From the NCBI GenBank assembly GCA_927441425.1, contig CAKMKG010000019.1, positions 1 to 50,607 on the forward strand: a DNA stretch of 50,607 nucleotides, given 5' to 3'. This document shows positions 36,924-45,028 of the stretch, piece by piece. The position numbers and the translations under genes are program-made. Position 1 is the stretch's first letter, and every line of letters begins with the position of its first letter. Source of the DNA: an uncultured Bacillota bacterium (GTDB taxonomy: Bacteria > Bacillota > Clostridia > Peptostreptococcales > Anaerovoracaceae). The notes beneath the pieces were generated by a model that worked only from the letters and a program-made list of their open reading frames with translations, was not told where the DNA came from and ran no database searches.

Positions 36924-36947
36924 GATGTATAAAGAAAATTATACATC
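36924..36947. repeat. Perfect 9-bp inverted repeat upstream of the 29-residue ORF
   Basis: GATGTATAA and TTATACATC around a 6-nt spacer. No T-run follows on either strand, so an operator or leader hairpin is likelier than a terminator. Confidence 0.5.
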
Positions 36948-37080
36948 TCTCAAACGAACAATATAATATAAATTTGCCTAATTAATGGATATCCAGCAGA
37001 ACAATAAAAAACGTACTTGTTATAAATTTTGGAAACAATGCGGTTTTCTCTTTTTCAACTGATCATGGTCAACTGGGACG

Positions 37081-38892
37081 TTAAAACTTCGCTTTCATCT
37101 CTTCCTTTGCCTCCGGAGTAAGCATTAATGGTGCCCATGGATCATCGGATTCCTGCAGTACGGGAAGATCGGCAAAGGCTATGGTTTCCGCTGCGCGGAA
37201 TAAAGTGATCAGCTTCTTTGATTTATCTATACCAAGGTCTGTATCCATTCCTTTTGACAACAGTTGATAAATCTCTTTCAATGAGCCAATCTTTATATCA
37301 GAATTCTGCTCAATCATTGCCCCAAGAAACGCCTTCTGTACCTCGATACGGCCAAGGTCTCCATTTAGATAGCCCTTTCTATAACGGATCAGCATTTCTG
37401 CTTTCTCCCCATCAAGCACCTGTCTTCCTTGCTCAAGATTTATGGCAAGATTCTGATAGGGATCCTCGTATACCATTTTTATAGGCACATTAAACTCCAC
37501 GCCACCCAAAGCATCTACCAGGTCTCTGAAAACACCTGTGTCAAGCTTGACAAAATTATAGATCTCGACGCCGAGGGTTTCGCTCAGTTTTTCCATCACT
37601 GCATCCGGGGGATTCCCGCCGGCATAACCGGAGAGTTTTCTCTCAGCAATCCCATAACTTCCATCATCAGGCAAAACTGCTAAGTCCCTTGGAAGAACCG
37701 CAATATTTACTTCTTTTCTGTCGTCGTTATACCCCAGCAGAAGAAAGGTGTCTGGGGTATTCGAATTTTCCGTACTGCATATCATCAGGACATTGGCTTG
37801 ACCATCTTTTAGCTCCTCCGCCAGAGAAACAGGATTTGACAGCAGACCGACGACACAGAGTATAATAAGAATCACAGATATTACACCTGCTGCCAGACCG
37901 GGCTTTTTATATTTCACGATATGCTTCACCCTTTCCCCTGCGTTGGTTTCACGAAAAGCAAGCGCACAGCTCTTTAAGATTCCGTTCCGGCTTGAGGCCA
38001 TGTTCAGCAGGGTTGCCGCATAATCTTCTTCTGTACCCGTTTTTAAGGCATTAACAGCACCTTCATCACATGACATCTCCATATCTTTATCGAAGAGCCG
38101 GAATGCGATCCATAATACCGGATTGTACCAATGTACACATAAGGCTAGAAACGCCAAAGGTTTGATAAGATAGTCAAATCTTTGGATATGATATAATTCG
38201 TGGAGCAAGATATGCCGGAGTTGCTCCCTTCCTTGTCCTTCGGACGAATAGGCTGCAGAAGCCGGAAGCATCACCCTGGGCCTAAATATTCCGTATACAA
38301 AAGGGCTTTCCACCTTGTCCGATTCATACACATCCACTCTTCTTTTCATCCGGATTGCCGTCTTGCATTCTTTCACCAGCTGGTGGTCCTTAAAGAAGGT
38401 CGAAGTGTTCATGCTCTTGCATAGCCTTCTATAGGTTACTACGTTGTAAAGCAGCAGCGCAAAAATCCCCAAGACCCATATCATGGTCACTGCTGCAGCA
38501 AAATAGTCTGTAGACATGGGGGTGGCAGCCAGCTGCATCGGCTCCATCCCTCCTGTTGTTTCTATCCATGCCCCCTGCATCAGATTGGGCGTCGACCCCA
38601 ATTCCTGTGCCTTGTGTCCTGATAGACCTTCAAAATCAAGGGCTTCCGTCAAGGATATTGCCTTGAGGGAAGATGTATAAGTATCCAGACCTGGCTTAAG
38701 CCCTCCTAACATACTGAATATGGAAGAAAAGGAAACCGGACAAACCATCCTGTATAAGACGATTGCCCACATAGCGTAGGAAAAAGTCCGGGGTAGCACC
38801 TTTCCCAGACTTGCGCGCAGAATCATTATTATCAGAGCGGCAATTCCGGCAGTTATGCTCATATTCAAAACTGTCAGATACACATCCAACAT
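37081..38892 (-). CDS. M56 (BlaR1-type) membrane metalloprotease fused to a LytR-CpsA-Psr domain
   Basis: 603 aa. An N-terminal BlaR1/MecR1-like M56 region has membrane helices at about 8-28, 38-56 and 132-150 and the zinc motif HELYH (231-235) with EMSCDEGAVNAL (272-283). A fourth helix (335-351) leads into an outer LytR-CpsA-Psr (LCP) domain (about 365-530) with VLPRDLAVLPDD, KLSGYAGG, VDALGGVEFNVP and IRYRKGY...GRIEVQKAFL, the arginines that bind polyprenyl phosphate. In BlaR1 this position holds a penicillin sensor. The ATG at 38890-38892 behind AAGGGTGAG sits one base after blaI. The M56 part should cleave the neighbouring BlaI; what the LCP part does is inference. Confidence 0.88.
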   Translation of the reverse strand: MLDVYLTVLNMSITAGIAALIIMILRASLGKVLPRTFSYAMWAIVLYRMVCPVSFSSIFSMLGGLKPGLDTYTSSLKAISLTEALDFEGLSGHKAQELGSTPNLMQGAWIETTGGMEPMQLAATPMSTDYFAAAVTMIWVLGIFALLLYNVVTYRRLCKSMNTSTFFKDHQLVKECKTAIRMKRRVDVYESDKVESPFVYGIFRPRVMLPASAAYSSEGQGREQLRHILLHELYHIQRFDYLIKPLAFLALCVHWYNPVLWIAFRLFDKDMEMSCDEGAVNALKTGTEEDYAATLLNMASSRNGILKSCALAFRETNAGERVKHIVKYKKPGLAAGVISVILIILCVVGLLSNPVSLAEELKDGQANVLMICSTENSNTPDTFLLLGYNDDRKEVNIAVLPRDLAVLPDDGSYGIAERKLSGYAGGNPPDAVMEKLSETLGVEIYNFVKLDTGVFRDLVDALGGVEFNVPIKMVYEDPYQNLAINLEQGRQVLDGEKAEMLIRYRKGYLNGDLGRIEVQKAFLGAMIEQNSDIKIGSLKEIYQLLSKGMDTDLGIDKSKKLITLFRAAETIAFADLPVLQESDDPWAPLMLTPEAKEEMKAKF

Positions 38893-38893
38893 T

Positions 38894-39265
38894 TTACTCA
38901 CCCTTTTCCTTTCTGCTTGCATCAATGACTCTTTTTAATTCCATAGCCTCCTGCTCTGACAGAGGGTCTTTTTTCAGAAATGTAGCCAGGAACATGGGCA
39001 GGGACCCCTCAAAGGATTTTTCCAGCAGTTCTTTACTTTCCTGTATTTGAATTTCTTCTTTCCCCACCAGATAAGTCACCATGGCATTTTCGTTCTTCAG
39101 TAGACCCCTTTCGCATAGCTTCCTTAAAACAGTATAGGTGGTTGATTTTTTCCATCCCAGAATCTCAGAGCACAGTGATACCAGCCTGGTAGAGTTCACC
39201 GGCGCATGATTCCAAACCACCTCCATAAATTTGTATTCTGATTCAAACAGCTTATAACCGGACAA
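38894..39265 (-). CDS. BlaI/MecI-family winged-helix repressor
   Basis: 123 aa. A winged-helix DNA-binding domain (LFESEYKFMEVVWNHAPVNS, KKSTTYTVLRKLCERGLL) and a C-terminal dimerisation helix region (LLEKSFEGSLPMFLATFL) are those of BlaI/MecI. The start is TTG at 39263-39265 behind GAGGAGGGG. It precedes the M56-LCP protease by one base, the regulator-protease pairing of bla/mec systems, and two dyad operators lie in its own promoter, so it should be autoregulated. No beta-lactamase gene is present. Confidence 0.93.
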   Translation of the reverse strand: MSGYKLFESEYKFMEVVWNHAPVNSTRLVSLCSEILGWKKSTTYTVLRKLCERGLLKNENAMVTYLVGKEEIQIQESKELLEKSFEGSLPMFLATFLKKDPLSEQEAMELKRVIDASRKEKGE

Positions 39266-39297
39266 TCTTTTCCCCTCCTCATCTTTCTCTAATCTAG

Positions 39298-39313
39298 GTT
39301 TATTGCAATAAAC
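39298..39313. promoter_or_regulatory. BlaI-type operator 2
   Basis: A perfect 16-bp palindrome, GTTTATTGCAATAAAC, downstream of the predicted transcription start of the blaI promoter. Confidence 0.7.
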
Positions 39314-39324
39314 TTCACGGGCTT

Positions 39325-39353
39325 AGTTTATCGCAGTAAACCTACCCTGTCAA
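39325..39353 (-). promoter_or_regulatory. Promoter of the BlaI/M56-LCP operon
   Basis: On the minus strand a perfect TTGACA (39353-39348), a 17-nt spacer and TAAACT (39330-39325). The -10 box and spacer overlap operator 1, so bound BlaI would block RNA polymerase. Confidence 0.75.
39326..39341. promoter_or_regulatory. BlaI-type operator 1
   Basis: GTTTATCGCAGTAAAC, a near-palindrome sharing its half-sites with operator 2 and centred 28 bp from it. Confidence 0.68.
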
Positions 39354-39496
39354 CCATTTTTGATCTTGTCAATAAAAATTATACTCTAAGAATTTATATC
39401 CAGAAAGGGCGCCATTGTAAAATCAACGGATTACGCCTTCATCAAAAATGATGTTCTGAAAAACAGCTTTTCGGGTCAAAAATCCCCAAGAACGGC
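39354..39496. other. Non-coding stretch between blaI promoter and island terminator
   Basis: I see no open reading frame, dyad or promoter pair of note here beyond AT-rich sequence. It forms the border between the core and the AT-richer island. Confidence 0.4.
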
Positions 39497-39523
39497 AAAA
39501 GTCCTGCGTTTCTCACGCAGGAC
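39497..39523 (-). terminator. Terminator of the four-gene defence-like cassette
   Basis: GTCCTGCG and CGCAGGAC form a perfect 8-bp stem around a 7-nt loop (39501-39523), followed on the minus strand by TTTT. It lies about 80 nt after the last gene of the cassette. On the plus strand the following ATCTATTTTT could also act. Confidence 0.7.
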
Positions 39524-39601
39524 ATCTATTTTTCACATACATTATGCGAATAAGGGACAATAAAGATGTATCTTGATTATTAGCATATTCTATTATCAAC
39601 C

Positions 39602-40246
39602 TTAATTATTAGGCATTTTTTTATTTCGAATTTTTGATAGTTTTTCTAATTCATAATATCCAGTATCTTCGATTTCTCTAAACGTTACACCATAATCAAT
39701 TATTATATTCCCCCAATTTTTATTACCATAAGCTATCGGTCTTGCCTTACAAATAAAATCTTCTTTCTCCGATATTTCTTCTAACCATAAATCAACTGAA
39801 AAATCATACACTTCACCAAGAACATCTTCATAAGTAATACATACTCTTGCTCTACCATTATAAAAAAGGGTGTCTGTAAATCCAATCCTCAAAATAACTG
39901 GAATCGAAGATCCTTCAGGAATAGTAGCGTAATTATGAGCGCCAATTTTCAACACTATCTCATCCCACGAACTATAAGCCGAGATAATTTTAACATTTGT
40001 AGCTGGACCTTTTCCAATATTTTTTATATTAAAATAGGCAATGCCATGGAAATTAAATTCTTGAACTGGATAATCAAAATTGTATAGAAATAACTTGTCA
40101 TAAGTATTTATAGTTTCATCTGAGATTGGAATTAAAATGGGTTTAACCGATGCCACCCTACTTTTTTTAGATTCCCTTATTGCCAAAACAGCAAATAATA
40201 AAGTAATTAGAGATCCTATCTGAACTAAAATTGATAATACATTCAT
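39602..40246 (-). CDS. Single-pass membrane protein, last gene of the defence-like cassette
   Basis: 214 aa, no family recognised. One N-terminal membrane helix (residues about 4-22, LSILVQIGSLITLLFAVLA) is followed by the basic RESKKSR, implying that the rest is cytoplasmic. The soluble part is beta-rich (FHGIAYFNIKNIGKGPATNVKI resembles an immunoglobulin-like or CARDB-type segment; then GRARVCITYEDVLGEVYDF). The ATG at 40244-40246 has AGGAG. It is 13 nt after the repeat-protein gene, so co-transcribed. Its composition is AT-rich like the rest of the island. Confidence 0.72.
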   Translation of the reverse strand: MNVLSILVQIGSLITLLFAVLAIRESKKSRVASVKPILIPISDETINTYDKLFLYNFDYPVQEFNFHGIAYFNIKNIGKGPATNVKIISAYSSWDEIVLKIGAHNYATIPEGSSIPVILRIGFTDTLFYNGRARVCITYEDVLGEVYDFSVDLWLEEISEKEDFICKARPIAYGNKNWGNIIIDYGVTFREIEDTGYYELEKLSKIRNKKMPNN

Positions 40247-40259
40247 TATATTTCTCCTA

Positions 40260-40691
40260 TTATATTCTGCGTACGGATATTGTATCTTTCATCCCCTCTA
40301 CAGATAACAGATATTCAGTTCCAGTATTATAAATAATTACTTCTGGTCTATATGCATAATGATATGTATATGCATATTCGCTTTGCTTCCATTGTTGACC
40401 ATTATCTAGGTGAAAAACAGTATTTCCATCCCAACCTTTAAATTCTCCGGTTATATTACTTTCTATAACATCTGTTACTCTGCGAACAGGAAGTAATTTA
40501 TCTATTCCTTCAACTTTTAAGTATTTATTCGATCCATCCTCAACGATCTCAATGTTTGGTCTATATTTGTATTTATATTTGTAATTATAGCTTTTTTGCA
40601 TCCAATATTGCCCGTTTATCAATTTAAACAGTGTTTTACCGCTCCATCCATAAAATGCTCCATAAATCTTAGAGCTTACTATAACCCTCAC
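40260..40691 (-). CDS. Tandem-repeat aromatic protein of unknown function
   Basis: 143 aa made of two homologous units of about 66 residues (7-72 and 78-143, offset 71). Each has GxFxGWxGxTxFxLxNGQxWxQ, then a run alternating Tyr with other residues (YNYKYKYKYRP; YAYTYHYAYRP), then YLxVEG and VRR. The pattern suggests two small beta-barrel (SH3-like) modules with an aromatic face. The start is GTG at 40689-40691 behind a seven-G tract. Single or double copies of this unit occur in other bacterial hypothetical proteins. It lies 41 nt after the helicase gene; function unknown. Confidence 0.72.
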   Translation of the reverse strand: MRVIVSSKIYGAFYGWSGKTLFKLINGQYWMQKSYNYKYKYKYRPNIEIVEDGSNKYLKVEGIDKLLPVRRVTDVIESNITGEFKGWDGNTVFHLDNGQQWKQSEYAYTYHYAYRPEVIIYNTGTEYLLSVEGMKDTISVRRI

Positions 40692-40732
40692 TTATTACCC
40701 CCCCTTAAATCAGAAAACAGGCTTGTGTAGAA

Positions 40733-42682
40733 TTATTCCACAACAAATCCAGTACGTGCTAACTTTTCTTTAAACTTACCCTCAAAGCTTGTGATTTTAT
40801 CGTTATCAATAAAGATTGTCAGATTTCTTCTAGCTCTTGAGCAGCCTACATAGAAAAGCCGGTAAGCACTTAAGGTCCCATATGGGACACTTTCCTTAAA
40901 GCATGCCTTAGCATTTGTTGCATTTTGATTTAAAAGATATTTTTGATAAGGCTGACTACAAAGTTTATTAAATATTTCATGATCCTTGTAATGATCAAGA
41001 ATATCTCTTGATTTATCAGTTAAGTATTTGATGTTTTTATCATGTTGATCCTTAGTGATAGTGCTAAGTTTAAATTCTAGAGAGTTAATAACTTCCTTTA
41101 TCAAACCTAAGTATTCGTAGTAAAATTGCTCCAATTCTCCTAAGGAAAAATCCACACTGCTCCATAGTTCAAAAAACCTATACATATGAACTATAGGGGT
41201 GCTGCTGCTATCTTCGGCGATAAAGAAAACTGTATCATGACTTTCGCCCTTTACTCCATGCTGGGTGGATACATTTTGTGTCTTCAAGAAATCGACTATT
41301 GCCCTGAACTCGCTTATATCAACGCTTAATACAGGGGAATATTCTTCATCGCCTTTTATCAAACTTATATAATCTTCTTTTACTACATTTGTTTGCAATA
41401 AAGAATCAAGAATAGAATCAATAGCATATGATGCATTAAACTCACAATAGGTATTTATAATAATATTCAGTAGTTCTTTTAGCCTGATCTTGTCGGTATG
41501 GTTTGAAACCATGCAAATATCTTTATTAAAAATCTTCGAATTTGCTTTAAAAAGCTGTATGATACTACCAAGATTATTTAACTCAAAGTATGTGGAAATG
41601 CGGTTAATCAAAAATAATAATTTGAACAGAGAATCGGGGTTTTCTTCTGTGTCGTCAAGTAATACATCTACAGCATCAGTCTGACTTACGAAGGAATACT
41701 TGTCCATATTTTTAACTTGTCTGTAAAGATTTCCCGCACCAATAGTATCAAATTTCTTTTGGTTTGGTAGGAAAAGTAATAATGCTTTTTCATAAAGCCC
41801 TTTTTCGCTCTCGAGCCGTTCCGGTATATTAGGACAAATAAGGACACGTGGTAAATGGTCGGGGTCAATCGTCGTATTTACTGGCGACGGTTCTTGTTTA
41901 TAAGATGGATCATTATATATATTATTGAGAATATTTACAATTGCAGGTATTGATCTATGGTTGGTAGATAGCGATATATCATGCCTTAAGAACTGTAATT
42001 CCAATTCAAATGTACCATCATAATTTTTGTAAATTTGCTGCATCTTGTCACCCAAGAAATATAACTTGGAATTTGTTCCGAGAACTGCTTTATAAAAAAT
42101 CCTCATCACACTAGCTGAGGAATCCTGATATTCATCAAGAAATATTATCTGGTATTTTTGAGATAATCTCTTCCGTATAACGGGGTAACTTTCAAAGACT
42201 TGTTCTGAAAAGTAAAGCAAATCATCATGCGACAAACCACCATAATACAAAGAATTATATTGAGACTCGTTATATGATATTGCTTTAATATTTGACTTAA
42301 CTACCTCAAAAGATAAAGTGCCAAACTTTGTCGCATATTTTTCATTACTTGTTATTATCTTCGGATCAGCGGCCTCGTTTGCTATACGTTTTTGTATAGC
42401 ATCACCATATAACTCAAAGTACAGGTCAAGAATTCGTCTGTGAGAGAAGTATATACCAACAAAACTATTAAGGAATGAATGGATTGTGCTTATGTGCAAT
42501 TTATCGGTGCCAAGTCCCTTTTTCAGTTCATCAGCAGCTCTATTTGTGTATGTAATGCACAAAATGTTCTCATTAGGATTATGAATTCTATGTTCAACAA
42601 TCATTTTTTTAATTAATGTTGTTTTCCCGCTGCCTGCAGGGGCATTCACTAAAAACATATTTTCGGCTATGCCATTAGCCAT
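40733..42682 (-). CDS. UvrD-like superfamily 1 helicase (GajB-like)
   Basis: 649 aa. Walker A is APAGSGKTT (14-22); Walker B is IIFLDEYQDSS (179-189); then GDKMQQIY (211-218), STNHRS (239-244), VSTQHGVKGES (471-481) and the arginine finger motif FYVGCSRARR (610-619). The Q-motif is essentially missing because Walker A begins 13 residues in. It is longer than typical GajB (about 500 aa). Its ATG (42680-42682) lies inside the OLD gene, with a 16-nt overlap, so the two proteins are likely made together. An OLD nuclease with a UvrD helicase is the Gabija anti-phage arrangement. Confidence 0.88.
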   Translation of the reverse strand: MANGIAENMFLVNAPAGSGKTTLIKKMIVEHRIHNPNENILCITYTNRAADELKKGLGTDKLHISTIHSFLNSFVGIYFSHRRILDLYFELYGDAIQKRIANEAADPKIITSNEKYATKFGTLSFEVVKSNIKAISYNESQYNSLYYGGLSHDDLLYFSEQVFESYPVIRKRLSQKYQIIFLDEYQDSSASVMRIFYKAVLGTNSKLYFLGDKMQQIYKNYDGTFELELQFLRHDISLSTNHRSIPAIVNILNNIYNDPSYKQEPSPVNTTIDPDHLPRVLICPNIPERLESEKGLYEKALLLFLPNQKKFDTIGAGNLYRQVKNMDKYSFVSQTDAVDVLLDDTEENPDSLFKLLFLINRISTYFELNNLGSIIQLFKANSKIFNKDICMVSNHTDKIRLKELLNIIINTYCEFNASYAIDSILDSLLQTNVVKEDYISLIKGDEEYSPVLSVDISEFRAIVDFLKTQNVSTQHGVKGESHDTVFFIAEDSSSTPIVHMYRFFELWSSVDFSLGELEQFYYEYLGLIKEVINSLEFKLSTITKDQHDKNIKYLTDKSRDILDHYKDHEIFNKLCSQPYQKYLLNQNATNAKACFKESVPYGTLSAYRLFYVGCSRARRNLTIFIDNDKITSFEGKFKEKLARTGFVVE

Positions 42683-44742
42683 GTCAATCCCTCCTTGATA
42701 TAATTAGGAAGCATAGCTTCTACAAGGTTTTTAAGGATAACAGAATACATGAAGTCTGTCTTGCCGTTTGAAGTATGGATTACTATATCTCGAATACAGC
42801 ATTCGTGCATATCTCTTGGTATTGTAAATATCAACCCATCGTCACTACGTAACTTAGACCAGCCTTCTTTTGGCTTCTTTTCGTAAGCCTTAACTCCATA
42901 TTTCTTTGTTAGCATAGCTTCTTCGAGTGTCCTAGAAAAGTTATCTGATTTTCCTTGAAAAGCTAAATAGGCATATCCATCAAATAATATATTCTCCTTT
43001 GCCTCATGCCAAATGTATAGATCATTCACTGTTGGCCCTGCTCCCGGATGAGTAATACTATAAAAACTATTAAGTGTTGCATTAGTAGTCGTTGCTGATT
43101 TAATGGAGGCCTCATCATTAGCAGCTTTTTCATAATCAAGATCCGTAAGAATAAGTGTTTTTACCTTCAAGAACTCAATTAGTTTACGATAATTAAGGGC
43201 ATATGCGCCACCGACTTGGACAAATGCTATGTAAAGTTGGTTTAATGACGTATACTGGCCAAGGGTGGCCAACTTTCTAATTAACATTCGTTCGGTATCA
43301 CCTTCATATAGGATGACTCTATCAGCAAAAACGATATCTGAAAAACCGATCTCATAAAACCAATCATAGAAGCTATTTAAAATAGGATCAGCACTTATAC
43401 TTTCTTTAAAAGAAGAAAAATCATAAACTTTACTGTCGAAGGAACCATCAGGTCGAGCTACACGGAGGTTCTTTATATCGGTTGCCCTTACCATTTCACT
43501 TGAATGGGTTGTTATTAGGCCTTGTATCTTTTTTTGTTGGTAATATTTCCGTAAGTATTTTGCAAAAACATTCTGCATCTGCGGATGCATATGAGATTCC
43601 GGCTCTTCTATAATAAATATGTTGACTAAAAAAGGATTGATATTGCGCTTATAGCTTTCTAATTGGAGAAGGATAAAAATCATATTACTGTAGCCTAATC
43701 CTTGAGATGCTTCGCTTAAAATATACCCTTCAAGTTGATACTTTGCATTGGTTATTTCGTTGATTAATGCACTAATGGCTTCCTCGGAAATATCCATATC
43801 TAAAATCATATCACCACTGTTACCACCATTCGCTTTAGATACTTCATCTATAGCCTCACTTAAACCGTCAACAGAAGTTTTGCGTACTATCTTTTTAATT
43901 TCTAAATCCTCAATTGGCTGCAAAATTTTATCCGGGAGATCCTCAATCATTGACTTCCAATCTTCATCAAGACAAGCCAATCCAATCATGCTTTTGCTTA
44001 GATTCTTTGTTCTTCCTATATTCTGATCATCTAAAGGTCTTCCAGCATAAATATTTTTGAAGTTAAACAGTTTACGAAAGTCAGATGGTTCAAGATTTTG
44101 CTCATTTTCAAAAGAACTATCTGTAAACTGGCAACTTTCAATAATACTTGATGAATATGTACAAAGTATCTTTTCTTTCAATAGCTCCACTTTGTTCGTC
44201 TCAGTGCCAGGATTTTCTATCTTTGAGTATCTGCTCTTTAGTTTATCATAATCTTTTTCTAATGCATGACCAAATGATACTGCAGTAGGATTGAATGTAT
44301 AGATAAAGTAGAAGGAGTGTTTATCAGGATCGAAATCCATGATGTAATCAGCAAAGCATCGAATATCTTCACCGGTTGAGTAGTCAATACGGAATTTAAT
44401 TGAGGTTGGCGGAATCAGGATGCCTGATTCCAAGGGCTCCACCTCTGAAGGAATTATTTTTTTTACAATCTCCGAGATAGTCTTTTCTTTTTCATCCCCA
44501 GCACTAAATGATTCGCTAAAAATTGTGTAGACTTGATCACACCATGCCTTGGCTAATGTAACTGGAATGTTAGCAACAGAGTATGGTATCTTGCTGTTTC
44601 CAAGAATACTGCATAGTAAATCAATAAGGGACGTCTTACCACTATTATTGGGACCCGCCAACAGTGTGATATCATCGTCAAGACTAAAAGTGGTGTTAAT
44701 AAACTTCCGATAGTTCTGTATTGTTATTTCTTTTAAAATCAT
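42667..44742 (-). CDS. OLD-family ATPase with Toprim nuclease domain (GajA-like)
   Basis: 691 aa. An ABC-type ATPase split by a long insert: Walker A AGPNNSGKTS (29-38), signature SEASQGLGYSN (343-353), Walker B FIIEEPESH (376-384) and the His switch TTHSSE (411-416). A C-terminal Toprim domain follows with LYEGDTE (479-485; Glu480, Glu484) and TDLDYEK (533-539), the metal-binding acids of class 2 OLD nucleases. It should cleave DNA under ATP control. It is about 100 residues longer than typical GajA, with an added C-terminal region (about 560-691). The ATG at 44740-44742 has a six-G ribosome site. Confidence 0.88.
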   Translation of the reverse strand: MILKEITIQNYRKFINTTFSLDDDITLLAGPNNSGKTSLIDLLCSILGNSKIPYSVANIPVTLAKAWCDQVYTIFSESFSAGDEKEKTISEIVKKIIPSEVEPLESGILIPPTSIKFRIDYSTGEDIRCFADYIMDFDPDKHSFYFIYTFNPTAVSFGHALEKDYDKLKSRYSKIENPGTETNKVELLKEKILCTYSSSIIESCQFTDSSFENEQNLEPSDFRKLFNFKNIYAGRPLDDQNIGRTKNLSKSMIGLACLDEDWKSMIEDLPDKILQPIEDLEIKKIVRKTSVDGLSEAIDEVSKANGGNSGDMILDMDISEEAISALINEITNAKYQLEGYILSEASQGLGYSNMIFILLQLESYKRNINPFLVNIFIIEEPESHMHPQMQNVFAKYLRKYYQQKKIQGLITTHSSEMVRATDIKNLRVARPDGSFDSKVYDFSSFKESISADPILNSFYDWFYEIGFSDIVFADRVILYEGDTERMLIRKLATLGQYTSLNQLYIAFVQVGGAYALNYRKLIEFLKVKTLILTDLDYEKAANDEASIKSATTTNATLNSFYSITHPGAGPTVNDLYIWHEAKENILFDGYAYLAFQGKSDNFSRTLEEAMLTKKYGVKAYEKKPKEGWSKLRSDDGLIFTIPRDMHECCIRDIVIHTSNGKTDFMYSVILKNLVEAMLPNYIKEGLTWLMA

Positions 44743-44887
44743 ATTAGTGCCCCCCTTTTAATTAATCAATAAGTTCTTCCCATAAATGTCTGTCATAACT
44801 TTAAAGTACTAACTATTTTGCCAAGTAAGGAAGGTGATACTACCTTAAGCATCACCCTGAAGTTTTTCAAATTCTTCTATTATTAGC

Positions 44888-44916
44888 ATTTTACGTTAAT
44901 AAAACTCTTGCTTCAA
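44888..44916 (-). promoter_or_regulatory. Candidate promoter of the defence-like cassette
   Basis: On the minus strand TTGAAG (44916-44911), a 17-nt spacer and TAAAAT (44893-44888), about 145 nt ahead of the OLD gene. The leader contains a 6-bp dyad, GGTGAT/ATCACC, at 44833-44856. The rest of the 286-nt gap to the transposase gene is AT-rich, with the direct repeat CGACAAAA at about 44938-44955. Confidence 0.4.
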
Positions 44917-45028
44917 CATATTTTATCAATTATTCGCCGACAAAAGTCGACAAAAATACAAGACCTTTATAACTTATACAACTTGCTATGATATTATAAA
45001 TCCACCCAAATAAAAAAGGAGGTTTATC

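Larger units (their letters stand above)
36766..37080. other. 315-nt gap between the WG-repeat and M56-LCP genes
   Basis: Holds the possible 29-residue ORF, a 9-bp dyad at 36924-36947, and a GGGAGG ribosome site for the WG gene. I found no convincing -35/-10 pair and no clear terminator for the M56-LCP gene. The stretch 36830-36900 is more GC-rich and could fold, but does not match a riboswitch consensus I know. Confidence 0.4.

Noticed and set aside
40698..44755. Poly-G ribosome sites as phase-variable tracts in the defence-like genes
   Set aside because: Runs of five to seven G also serve as ribosome sites for core genes here (spoIIIAH, mltG, nadD), so they are a general feature of this genome.
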